A stretch of 64,000 nt of DNA, from positions 4,423,517 to 4,487,516 of the forward strand of contig NC_053414.1 in the NCBI RefSeq assembly GCF_016859285.1, read 5' to 3'. Position 1 is the first letter of the stretch. Each line of letters begins with the position of its first letter. A program made the position numbers and the translations under genes. The stretch comes from Xiphias gladius (lineage: Eukaryota > Chordata > Actinopteri > Istiophoriformes > Xiphiidae). Shown here piece by piece: positions 13,656 through 22,308 of this stretch. Below the pieces are notes generated by a model. That model worked only from the letters and a program-made list of their open reading frames with translations, did not search any database and was not told where the DNA came from.

Positions 13656-16600
13656 GCATAAGACAAGACTATACCCCAGTCCAACAATAACATGATGGAA
13701 AGAAGCAAAGCAACAGCCAGGCTCCCAAACAGACTCGGAAATGGTGCCTGCTTTACTCGACCAGTAATGTAACTTCTAACATTGGCTTCTGCTGTGCATT
13801 GGTTACTACGGCAAAGTGGGGATTACATCTCTATGTTATTACTGTGTGTGGCCGTGATTCAATATCCTAACTTTAGGAAGACGGCCACACCGCAGACTAA
13901 CATTAGAGTTCAATTTATTTAGGAACAGTTAATTACACAAACTACCTCTTGGTTAGTACCTCTGAGCCTGAAGGAACATCTTTTCTCCTCACCCGAAGAC
14001 ACCTTTCATTTCCTCTTAGCTACAGTCCAGTACCCTTCACTGCTCAGATATCACCCCAATTAAATGTGCCAGCGTCCTGTAGTGAACAGCCGCTGATGCT
14101 GCTGCTCGGAAAAAGCTACACGGCCTCGCTCTAACACGCTGCTGAACGGGTCTGCCGTTCGACACAGTTTACCACCAAGATTAAACAAGGTTTTGAGAAA
14201 GCCATGTTTGCGAAACCGGAAAAGGTCTGAATTAGGGTTGAGCCTAGCTTGCTTACACATTAGTCTGCCTTTGTGAGCCATCTGCACAGATCAAGCAAAA
14301 CATGTAGCACATTGTCTGTCTCCAAATTTCTACCTCATTTCAGTTGCTTTTATCCATTTCTAAGGTTGCACAAGTTATCAGCAAGTTTCTAAAATTTCAG
14401 CAAACTAAAGTATGAATCATTTACCTTTATGCAAATATGTTCCAAGAGGAAGTGACAACAATAGATCATTAATTGAGCACTAGTAACTCAAATACTAATT
14501 GACATTTCAATACTACCGCCCACCTACCAGTTTAACACTAACTCTGTTTAACTAACTCAGTTGAAACCAGCAACCAGCATGAATCCAACCTTCCACTGAC
14601 CTCAGAGTCTTCAGTTGACAGAGGGGACTTTCCATATGTTCGGACAGCAGCTGCATCCCTTGATGTTGCAGCTCGTTCCCACTGAGGTCCAGCTCAGTCA
14701 GACCAGAGGGCTTGGTTTTCAGAGCTGAGACCAGAGAAGCACAGCCTTCATCTGAGAACAGACAGTGTATCAACCTGCAGAGAGACGACGACTTGAATAT
14801 ACAATTTCTGGCTTTGAAATTTCACTCAGGAGGCAAAGAAACTCTTTACCTCAGGGTTATCAGTCTACAGTGAGGGCTCTTCAGTCCAGCAGACAGCTCC
14901 TTTATTCCTGAATCCCGCAGCTGGTTGAGACTCAGGTCCAGCTCTTTAAGACGGGAGTGGTAGGACTTCAGAGTTGAGGCCAGAGAACCACAGCTGTTCT
15001 CTGACAACTTGCAGTAACTAATTCTGAATAAGGAATAAAGCACAGCAAGGAAGCTACGGGAGACAGTGTAGATGTTGTTTAAATCTCGCATCAAATTTCC
15101 AACACCCAAGACCCAAGAGTTCCAAGTATTGGTGTTCAATTCAACAACCTTGAACATTTAAAACCTTTCAATGTTCTGCCTTTATAGGAAGACCAGACAT
15201 ACTGGGTTATGCTGCTACCGCACATTCAGGATATTCTAAGACTATCTGAATCTGACGTGTTTTAATCCACCTGAAAGCAAAGTACACGATTGCACAGATG
15301 TCAGCATGCTATCAATGCAGACTAAACACTTCCCGAAGCTTTTTCACAGGTTTGTAAGGTATGTTCTAACAGAATCGAGGTAAGATAGGTTCATCCGAGA
15401 AGACTAACACTGGAAGATGGAGGACAAGCTAACAGACAGTCTCTCATATTCTTAGAATCAGACATCTTTGCAGAGAAACAAGCAGATGTGTCCACACGTG
15501 TGCAGTTGGTGTGCACAGTCGATGCTGTCGTAAAGTTTGGGCTACACACAGACTCCCTAAAGATGTCTGCACGGACCCCCTCAGAACAGATCATGAAATC
15601 TTCGTCCTGTATACCTTTACGCATATGTGGACGCATTAAGTATCGTTTGCTCTTAAACCGGGGCATTGTAATGATTATGTAATATTCATATCAAAGACCT
15701 AATAAAGACAGTCTGACCTCAGAGTCTCCAACGTACAGTGTGGAATCTTCAGTCCAGCACACAGCAGCTTCACCCCTGAGTCCTGCAGACAGTTTCCACT
15801 CAGGTCCAGTTCTTTAAGATTGGAGGGGTTGGTCCTAAGTGCTGAGAGCAGAGAAGCACAGCTGCTCTCTGTCAGTTCGCAGCAAACAAGTCTGTAATTA
15901 GAGGATAATATCAATTAAGAGTTTGACAACAGAGGCTGCAATGATGCGCTGTTCCTCAATTTTATAAAATCGAGGGTAAAGTAAATAATACAAACAGTTC
16001 TCAGCGCCACAAAATACAAAATGGCCCACAAGTTGAATTAACATCGTTTTCATCATGGCTGTATTTACTGTATTTATGAGACTGTATAGGTTTTAGTCAT
16101 GGCAGTGTATCACTCAAATTAGAAACTACAGATTGAACACACACACCTATCACATTAACATGGCTGTCAAGGAAGTGAACCAGTTGAAAGCAGGGCCCAT
16201 TTGGTGCCAAGCTACTGCTAACGAGACTCAATACTTCCTGCGCTGCTGTTAGGTGGAGCCTTCCAGTCACTTAAACGACATTAATCCCTCCCCTCTCTAG
16301 TAGCCTGGTACTGAATAAAAGGCAAAGTAAAAGCAACGGGAACTAAGAAACAACTGAAAACAGTATTTTTCCTAAAAAAGAGAAATGCACAGACAGTGGC
16401 CAGGACCCTGTTCTACTTTTAAAATGAGTGCTGCAGAAGTGTGCAACTGTCAGACTGTTGTGAGACGTGTCTCAATAACAACCAAGAAATTCATTTTCAT
16501 TCATGACACGCTCTTCCAGCCATCATCCTACTACAAAAACAACCAATATGCATTAAAGACCAACAATTTGCAGGCGCAATGGACAGTAACTGAACTGACC

Positions 16601-18597
16601 TCAGAGTCCTCAGTCTGCAGTTTGGACTCTCCAGTCCAGCAGACAACAGCTTCACTCCTGAATCCATCAGGTACTTGTTTCCGCTCAGGTCCAGCTCTCT
16701 CAGGTAGGAAGGGCTCGACTTAAGAGCTGAGACCAGTGAAGCACAGCATCTTTTCGACAGGACGCAGTCACTCAGTCTAAATAGAGAATAAAGTGTGAAA
16801 CTAGTGCTCAGTTACACCTTCTTCTCCTTCACTACTGATTGAGTAATAAGCTATTTAAGTTGATTTTGTTTTAGATTAACTTTGTAAAGACTGCATGTGT
16901 CTTCACAGTGTTCACATTCCTATGCCAAATTCAATTGTTTTAATCATCAGAAAAAGAGCTCTGCCATTAGGTTTATCAGTGCGATGCATTATTATTTCAG
17001 TTTTATAGGGTTGTCTGAAAAACAGTGACTAATATGAACATAATATTTTTATCAACGAAAACCTAATAAAGTCAGTCTGACCTCAGAGTCTCCACTCTAC
17101 AGTTTGGACTCTCCAGTCCAGCGAGCAGCAGCTCCGCTCCTGATTCCTTCAGAGAGTTTCTACTGAAATCCAGCTCTTTGTAACAGGAGGGGCTGGACCT
17201 CAGGGCTGATGCCAGGTTTTCACACTGAGTATCTGAGAGTTCAACATGAGGAGGCCTGTAATAACAGAGTTAATTAGTTATGTGTACAGGTGCGGATTGG
17301 TGAGTTTGTCACTTTTGGACAGAGCCATGCTAAGTGTCGCCCCCCCCCCCTGTTTCCAGTCACTGTGCTTAGCTAAGCTAACCATCTCCTGGAGGTAGCT
17401 TCCTACCTACTGCACAAAAATGAAAGTGGTATTGAGGTTCTTATCTAACTTCTCATCTTAACTTTCTTGCCTTCATCCACACAAGGGGTTGCACGATCTG
17501 CTTGAAACCTTCTAACCTTCATGTGTACACTGCAATTCATCCCCTTCTGGAAAAAATGAGAATATTGTGTAATCTAGAGAAATATTCTAGTATCAAACCA
17601 AAAATCTGAGCCTTCGTGACATACAGAAAAGTTAAATGAGCCTTATTTTAAGGTTTTTTTTTGTTTCATCAATTATTTGATATTATTTAATAGTCAATTA
17701 TTATCAGTTATTTATATTCATGAATAAATAAATGATGGTTGGTTCAAGCGTCTCAGATGTGCTTATCTGTTTTTACATCATTATAAGTTAAACATGGTTG
17801 GGCTTCAGATTTGGGCTGAAACAATTAGTCAGTTGATTGGTTGGACATGATTTTGAAGATCTGCTTTTTTTCCATGACGTAAGTAAAAGTCCATCAATAA
17901 TTTGGGTGCTTTTAGACAGTTGATTGGATAAAACAAGCTATTTGGAGACAACAGCTTGGGCTTTAGATAAATCTGAATGTGTATTTTCTAACATTTTATA
18001 GGCCAAACGATCGGTTGATTAATTGAAAAAAGAACTGGCAGATGAATCAATTATGAAAATGATGATTACCTTCAGTCCTACTTTTTACGTGACCTGAAGT
18101 TCTGGGAAATAATGGGGGAATTTTTTTTCACTATTGTCAGACATTTTACACATTCCACAATTAATCAAATAATAACTGACATAATAATAACTCGCCAAAT
18201 GTCAGCTGGGATGGGCTCCAGCCCTCCTACCGCCTTAAAGGATAAGCAGGTGTAGCTAATGTATGGATGGATAGAGTGACTGATTAACAGTAACAAAAAA
18301 ACAAGATAGTCAGAAAACGTATAATTTCCTCTGTGTTTTAGCCGCAGGTTCAATTAAAACAGCAGCAGAAAAAAAGTTTACATCACGGACATTTATTTTG
18401 TGATACAAGTACCAAAATTTCACTGGCGGTTTTACAGCACCAACAGTGTTACAGTTGCAGCCTTACCAACTGCTCCAGGATCCGGGTTCACTGCACACCG
18501 ATGAAACACAATACTCTGGCCACTCGTTCGCCACGGACAGACAGCTGGTCCCCAGACACACGGGTCCCCGCGTCTCTTCCTCCCCACTGTCACTCAT
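730..18597 (-). CDS. NLRP1-like LRR-FIIND-CARD receptor (NACHT not found)
   Basis: Probable single minus-strand gene of the FIIND-CARD inflammasome-sensor class. Exons read: ATG exon 18597-18467; LRR exons 17255-17082, 16776-16600, 15891-15718, 15023-14850, 14774-14601; linker exons 8623-8570, 8337-8264, 8172-8106, 7800-7688; FIIND exons 6822-6767, 6336-6122, 5989-5724, 4836-4723, 3517-3376; linkers 2963-2880 and 2454-2359; CARD exon 1034-730 ending at the stop. Phases agree from ATG through the five LRR exons and from 8623 to the stop. The exon joining LRR (ends phase 2) to 8623 (starts phase 1) was not identified. Family knowledge: FIIND self-cleaves and the freed UPA-CARD piece recruits ASC or caspase-1. 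The NACHT ATPase of ordinary NLRs would normally be one long exon of about 1.5 kb; none is present. Alternative: two adjacent genes or a rearranged NLR copy. The family call is firm; the single-gene model is moderate. Confidence 0.66.
1555..1920 (+). mobile_element. L2-type LINE 3' fragment (decayed reverse transcriptase tail)
   Basis: The + strand reads like the C-terminal end of a fish L2-family ORF2: [43 protein letters not shown], then SSQLVEP followed by a stop, [11 protein letters not shown] and [10 protein letters not shown]. Internal stops and frameshifts show it is dead. It sits in the last intron of the minus-strand receptor gene. An AT-rich tail and a (CA)n tract follow. Confidence 0.75.
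2161..2202 (+). repeat. (CA)n microsatellite
   Basis: About 42 bases of CA dinucleotide with one G interruption, at the end of the LINE-derived stretch in the last intron of the FIIND-CARD gene. Confidence 0.95.
2359..2963 (-). CDS. two tandem linker exons between UPA and CARD
   Basis: Exon 2963-2880 (84 bases) and exon 2454-2359 (96 bases) both start and end in phase 1, so either can be skipped or repeated without breaking the frame. They encode low-complexity Pro/Ala/Ser/Glu segments (for example [17 protein letters not shown] and [15 protein letters not shown]). Both end in GGTGA-type donors, and the shared composition suggests one arose by duplication of the other. They form a flexible tether between the UPA subdomain and the CARD. 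Exon calls rest on splice sites and phase because the protein is low complexity. Confidence 0.65.
3376..6822 (-). CDS. FIIND domain (ZU5 plus UPA) on five exons
   Basis: Exons 6822-6767, 6336-6122, 5989-5724, 4836-4723 and 3517-3376, joined in phases 2, 1, 0 and 0 and ending in phase 1. Together they give an unbroken FIIND of about 260 residues. Landmarks in order: [142 protein letters not shown]. The self-cleavage position corresponds to the Ser in PHLSTFG, with the His in VVHIS as likely catalytic partner, by analogy to NLRP1. At 6336 I preferred the acceptor giving SYRFRG over one 15 bases earlier, because it restores the family consensus. Confidence 0.88.
4960..5240 (+). mobile_element. 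decayed DNA-transposon fragment
   Basis: This part of the intron between FIIND exons 3 and 4 (4837-5723) resembles dispersed fish transposon sequence I recognise only by pattern: a run around GTGCACCGG, then GATGATGGTGG and AGTGAGCCCTCATGC. No intact ORF or clear terminal repeats. Family assignment (Tc1-like) is tentative. Confidence 0.35.
7688..8623 (-). CDS. cluster of duplicated linker exons upstream of FIIND
   Basis: Four small exons fit splice motifs and phase: 8623-8570 (1 to 1), 8337-8264 (1 to 0), 8172-8106 (0 to 1) and 7800-7688 (1 to 0), leading in frame into the first FIIND exon. The first and third share a 3' half encoding [10 protein letters not shown] and near-identical downstream intron sequence, so the block arose by tandem duplication with a period of about 460 bases. 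The last encodes [18 protein letters not shown] and a charged tail [12 protein letters not shown]. No known domain. They form an LRR-to-FIIND linker by position. Which copies are used cannot be told without transcripts. Confidence 0.5.
8930..9890 (+). mobile_element. decayed Tc1/mariner-like transposon (+)
   Basis: The + strand holds a broken Tc1 transposase. Recognisable pieces are [15 protein letters not shown], matching the catalytic second-Asp motif (consensus like FQQDNDPKHT), and WPSMNLTLI, a degraded form of WPSQSPDLNPIE. The region before it retains the layout of a Tc1 N-terminal half with stops. Clear terminal inverted repeats were not found. It lies in the large intron between the LRR and FIIND parts of the receptor gene. 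Confidence 0.75.
9975..10925 (-). mobile_element. near-full-length dead Tc1-like transposon (-)
   Basis: The minus strand carries the Tc1 helix-turn-helix part ([20 protein letters not shown], then [10 protein letters not shown] near 10.71-10.89 kb), the middle part ([34 protein letters not shown]) and a frameshifted C-terminal part near 10.14-10.3 kb. Several stops and frameshifts show it is inactive. It is opposite in orientation to the neighbouring Tc1 relic and lies just downstream, in gene direction, of a duplicated FIIND-start exon. Confidence 0.85.
10995..11623 (-). pseudogene. second copy of the linker plus FIIND-start exon module
   Basis: Two exon-like pieces mirror the functional pair at 7800-7688 and 6822-6767. 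Piece 11623-11544 (phase 1 to 0) encodes [12 protein letters not shown] and EDKTEGMK, aligned with the other copy's [12 protein letters not shown] and EDQTEVMK. Piece 11041-10995 (phase 0 to 2) is a degraded FIIND-start exon with the same CCATCA and ACTTCA landmarks, and the adjacent introns share the same words. No ZU5 exon follows; a Tc1 relic does instead. It is therefore either a dead partial duplicate or additional linker exons. Confidence 0.5.
11650..14600. other. long intron region with no identified gene
   Basis: Lies between the last LRR exon and the duplicated linker module. It includes a pyrimidine-rich + strand stretch at 12190-12660 that resembles the leader or LTR of a fish retrotransposon (weak), a (CA)n tract at 13606-13652, and a possible minus-strand reading frame at 13302-13523 that matches nothing I know. 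The missing exon connecting LRR to linker (phase 2 in, phase 1 out) should be here or between 8.6 and 11 kb. Confidence 0.4.
13606..13652 (+). repeat. (CA)n microsatellite
   Basis: Roughly 47 bases of CA with two G interruptions near the start, in the same receptor-gene intron. Confidence 0.95.
14601..17255 (-). CDS. five leucine-rich-repeat exons
   Basis: Exons 17255-17082, 16776-16600, 15891-15718, 15023-14850 and 14774-14601 are four of 174 bases and one of 177, all entering and leaving in phase 2, the standard fish NLR LRR cassette of 58 residues with two ribonuclease-inhibitor-type repeats. Each has the pattern C-L-(S/T)-(E/D)-x-x-C-x-x-L-x-S-A-L then [13 protein letters not shown] and SGVKLL-x-AGL-x-S-P-x-C-x-L-x-T-LR motifs. 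All end in CTGAG followed by GT donors. Exon 16776-16600 has one extra codon in the central [11 protein letters not shown] loop. They form a horseshoe for ligand or protein contacts. No frameshifts seen. Confidence 0.9.
17808..18085. repeat. dispersed AT-rich repeat, copy 1
   Basis: Member of a family seen many times in this window, recognised by clusters of TTGATTAATTGA-like words near the ends. This copy is degraded and lies in the intron between the N-terminal exon and the first LRR exon, where an NLR would normally have its NACHT exon. Confidence 0.5.
18190..18276 (+). repeat. LINE/SINE-type 3' tail
   Basis: Contains CAGCTGGGATGGGCTCCAGC, then GGATAAGCAGG and a GGATGGATAG tail. This is the very common fish retroposon 3' end that finishes in short ATGG repeats. 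Shorter traces with the same tail are near 11.96 kb and, inverted, near 28.11 kb. Confidence 0.7.
18467..18597 (-). CDS. N-terminal coding exon of the FIIND-CARD gene
   Basis: ATG at 18597-18595 opens 43 codons, starting [16 protein letters not shown], and ends at a TTG/GTAAGG donor in phase 2. The next acceptor with LRR sequence (17255) also starts in phase 2 and the joined codon is Trp. Fish NLR genes often begin with a short acidic exon like this. The start was chosen because an AG acceptor lies just upstream and a separate GC-rich untranslated exon is found further up. The direct N-terminus to LRR junction is what indicates NACHT loss. Confidence 0.6.
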
Positions 18598-19115
18598 CTT
18601 CTGGATTTTTCAGTCAGTCTGGGAGGTTAATTAGTGGCACTCTAATCAAAAGTGTTGCGTGATTGTACACATAATTATGCTAAAATAACACTTGTCCTGC
18701 CTCAGCCTCCATGTTTTTGTCCAATAGGAACAAAGTGTGACTTCCACTATACAGAAAAAGAGAGAGACAACAGGTCTAAGTAGATTTAGCCTACTGTATA
18801 TTGATATGTTAATATACATTTAACTGTCTCTTGTACATTTATATATATTTCCTTTACTCCTTCTATTCTTTTTCACTTTTGCGTGGCTTCCTTATTCCAG
18901 TTATTGTTCCCTTTCTTGTTCTCGACAGTGCAGAGGAGGTTGCGTTCGGGTCGAGATGAAGGCAAACTAATCAGATCACAGAATACGACGGGTCCCAGGA
19001 TACTGTGTTACACCATATGAATCCAATTTTGAGCTTTTAGTTTTGAAGCACGGGGATCAGCCTGAGTTTTGTACGACATTGGACGGTCCAATGTCTATTT
19101 AGGCAGTATTGGACA

Positions 19116-19503
19116 ACTAATGCAGTCTAACCCGACCGTCCCGCAATAAATCCCCCCATGGTGATGCTTCCACCGTCTGTGTTGAAACTGTTTTGGCGAG
19201 TGTTGATTCAACTTTGGGATCGTCTTGGAGGGCTGCAGGTTTTCGGCGCTGCTGAACTGTACGCCCACGTTATGAGGGGGTCAGGTGTCTCTACGGTTTT
19301 GTCCACTCCATTGACGTCAGCGAGGGCAGGCGGAATAACAGCAACACTTCTCTGAGTAACGCAAAACACAAATCAACAGCACCCCCAAAACCTACGTCCT
19401 GAAAAAAGATCATGCAGTCGGTTCGACATCTCAGAGACAAATAAAAACTGGATTTCGCAACCTCCAGGAAGGGGAGTTTATCGGGAGTTTAGACTGCATT
19501 AGC
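19116..19503 (+). mobile_element. non-autonomous foldback/MITE-like element, copy A
   Basis: Outer inverted ends are ACTAATGCAGTCTAA at about 19116 and its complement TTAGACTGCATTAG at about 19490. An inner inverted pair starts TGTTGAAACTG near 19180 and returns as AAATCAACA near 19372. No coding capacity. A second copy lies near 32.6 kb in nup133, in the same orientation, sharing the inner inverted pair and the words between them. Confidence 0.65.
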
Positions 19504-19840
19504 TTTACCTGAGAGTACCTAATAAACTGTATCTGGCTTTATTTCTATTTCTTGTGCAATTTAAAATTTGTTTAAATTTGTTGTAACAATTATTTTATGT
19601 GATCTTGACCTGAGTACAGATGATACGGAACCGTAGAGGTTACTTTCGGTTTCCTTTTCTCCCTCTCTCTCGCTTGGTGAATATGATACCGGATTAGCCA
19701 TTTTAACATCCCTGTGGGTAATTCTGACAAAGCTGACTGAGACAGCCATGGTCAATGGTCAACACCGGATTACAAGACGCCTTCGCGGCTGGTTGGGGGG
19801 CAGGGGGCAGGGGGGTTAAGGTTACGGTAAAGGGACTCAC

Positions 19841-19985
19841 ACGTCGCCGGGGAGACAGGCTTCACTTTTCCGGGTAAAAGTCTCGGGAATCCAACGGCAG
19901 CTAAAACAGAGTTTTTCCCGCGCAACTGTCATGGCGTCAGTAGCGCCGCCGCTACGTCTCAAAGTTGACAGAAAGTAAACTTACA
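19841..19985 (-). other. candidate 5' untranslated exon of the FIIND-CARD gene
   Basis: A GC-rich minus-strand segment ending at a consensus GTGAGT donor (19840-19835), 1.2 kb upstream of the coding start exon. It contains no ATG reading frame that would extend the protein. Its upstream limit is a guess; the transcription start is probably in the adjoining CpG-rich sequence. Confidence 0.4.
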
Positions 19986-20424
19986 TGAATTATTGATTTT
20001 CTCTCTCTCTCTCTCTCTCCCGCCCTCGTCGTCCCGCCTCCGTTTACCCACAGAAACTGCCATCTTGCACCTAAGCAATGAAAACTTCAGACGACTCCGG
20101 TCGTTGTTGTTACGGACACCGGAATGCGCGGTGTCTTACCTGACGGAGGTTGGTGGACGGCTGCCCGGCGCCCCCCCCCCTCCTCTGCCCTCCTCTTCTC
20201 TTCCTCGTCGTTCTTTCGTTTTATGTTTTTTGTTTTTTTGTTTTTTTCCCCCCCACCTCTTTTCCCCCGAACTCCTCTCTCTCTGCGTGGCTCCGTCCAA
20301 AAACAACAAGAGAAAAAAAAACAAAACGGTTTCCCAGCACAAGTCGGAGCCCAAACGGCAACCGGAATCTCGGAGAGCTACAACAGCTCACTCCCACAAT
20401 CAGTTTAACTAACCCGTTTCCGTC

Positions 20425-20507
<83 letters not shown>

Positions 20508-20910
20508 GGGGGGGTCGTTTAACGGTCTGGACTTGTCTGATCACCACCACCTCGGGTATGTCGGGTGAGCGCCTACGGTGATGTCCCGGAAGCCCCGTCA
20601 CTCCGCCGGCGTCGTACCTACTCCCGCGACACGGGGCGACGCCGAAACGGGAAGGGACCGGGGACCAGGGACCGGGGACCAGGGACACACAGCCGTGGTG
20701 GACGTGTGGTAGCGAGGAGGAAACTGAGAGGCAGGATCTTTCCTCGCACCCGTGAACATCCACGAGAACCGGCAGACACTATCACATCCGTGTGTGATGT
20801 TTTTTTGTTTTGTTTTTTTGTGTCAAAGTCCCGTTTTAACGAGAGAGAAAAAAAGCCCCCATAACACAAATCCCTCCTTGTGGAGTGGAGTCCCGGTTTA
20901 AGGCGTGAGG
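19985..20910. promoter_or_regulatory. CpG-rich promoter-like region
   Basis: High CpG density on both sides of a long (GT)n tract, with short GGGACC-type tandem units near 20.66 kb. It lies upstream of the minus-strand receptor gene and 1.4-2.3 kb upstream of nup133 on the other side, so it could be the receptor promoter or a shared bidirectional one. A consensus-like + strand donor near 20907 hints at an additional untranslated exon. No protein-coding exon is convincing. Confidence 0.4.
20429..20504 (+). repeat. (GT)n microsatellite, about 38 units
   Basis: Uninterrupted GT dinucleotide tract of about 76 bases inside the CpG-rich promoter-like region. Capable in principle of Z-DNA. Confidence 0.97.
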
Positions 20911-22150
20911 TAAGGGTCTGGGTTTAGGTTACGACCGGGGCAACGTTAGGATTTGGGCTCGTTGTTGTTCCGGGAATACAAAATCAAACAGCTTGTCCTG
21001 GGATGTAGGGGAAAAAAGGGGGCTACGGCGTTTTAAACGAGCTAATAGCGATTTATTATAAACTTTAACACTGACAACAACTTTAAGCAGTGGCAGGGGA
21101 AAGATAGAAGCACAACGTGCTGAGTTATGTGTATTTACTTGTTAAAGCAGGTTTTCATGCCTGGTTACTGACTTGGGTCTGTCTGCAAACTCCTTCCTCA
21201 CACCTCCTTCAACCCCCCCACTTTTTTTTTTTTTTTTAATCTTTGCTTTAATCCTAATTTACTTTATTGTGACTTTTTGTCACTGAACTCGTGAAACGTT
21301 TTGCACCAACAAGGCACTGGCATTAAAACAATTATCAACCAGCAATCGAAATTCTACTTTTAAACAATGTTTATACTGTCAACTCCTTAAAATTTACCAA
21401 AAAAAAAAAAACAACCAAAAACTGTGCACAGGCTAAGCAGATTCTAAGAAAATTAGATTTAAAACAACGTCCCATTCAACCTGACAGTGTTAGATAACGT
21501 GGGACAGGAGATTTCAGCGTTTCAAGCATAAAAAAAACTACTCTTAGCAATAAGTCAATGCATCAAATTGCTAAAACAGTAATGAGTTGTCAGTTTAGTT
21601 TTAATAATAAGCTATGTGAGTATATAACTTAACATATTTTATTAGTTAATATACTCAGGCAGTTAATATTAATTAGCCTACAGGAAATGGCCAGCGCGAT
21701 GTTAAGGGGAGAGGAGAGGTGAAATAAAAGTAAAATAATAAGGAAAAGCAGACTGAAGGCAAGAGGGAAAACATTAATATACAGTATCCATGGACGAAAG
21801 ACGGTAGCAGGGGCTGTGACAAGCAGCAAATGGGGAAAGGGCAGTGTCCAAAGATATATTATTAAAACCAGACCCTTTTTTAAACATGATTGGAGCTCAT
21901 GTTCTGATCATTTGTTTTTTAATCGATTAACAATATTCCTGCTTTGAATTCAACGAAATTGAATCCCAGAAAATTACACTTTGGCAAAAGAGGCTGACAG
22001 ATGTTGTTTATTTCAGAATCGTTTGTTTTTAAATTGTTTCTACAACCTGAGTTTATTGCGGCCGTGTCTTTACCAGAAATCCCCCCTGTGCTTATCCCAT
22101 AGAGTCATTATGACTGTAAATTGTTCGCGTTGTTAATAACGGTTTTTTTG
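20911..22150. other. AT-richer intergenic stretch
   Basis: Contains homopolymer A and T runs and no ORF, repeat family or RNA gene that I can recognise. Confidence 0.5.
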
Positions 22151-22308
22151 AATGGGCGGGGCTTGGGTTTGGCGGTGACGACATATTCACGCGACTGCAC
22201 CGCGCGTTATTTGGAGAAGGAGAGTTTTACGTTGGCGGATAAATCGTATCGTTCAAAAATATTACTTATTTCTGGATTTGTCGAGGTGTTCGGGGTGTCA
22301 CAGCAGGC
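22151..22308 (+). promoter_or_regulatory. nup133: nup133 proximal promoter and 5' UTR
   Basis: TATA-less, GC-rich sequence directly before the start codon, with a GGGCGGGGC Sp1-type box at about 22154-22162. This suits a housekeeping gene. The transcription start itself cannot be placed. Confidence 0.45.

Noticed and set aside
20221..20763. 180-codon minus-strand ORF
   Set aside because: Its core is poly-(Thr-His) from the (GT)n tract and the flanks show no domain; it is a repeat artefact in GC-rich DNA.
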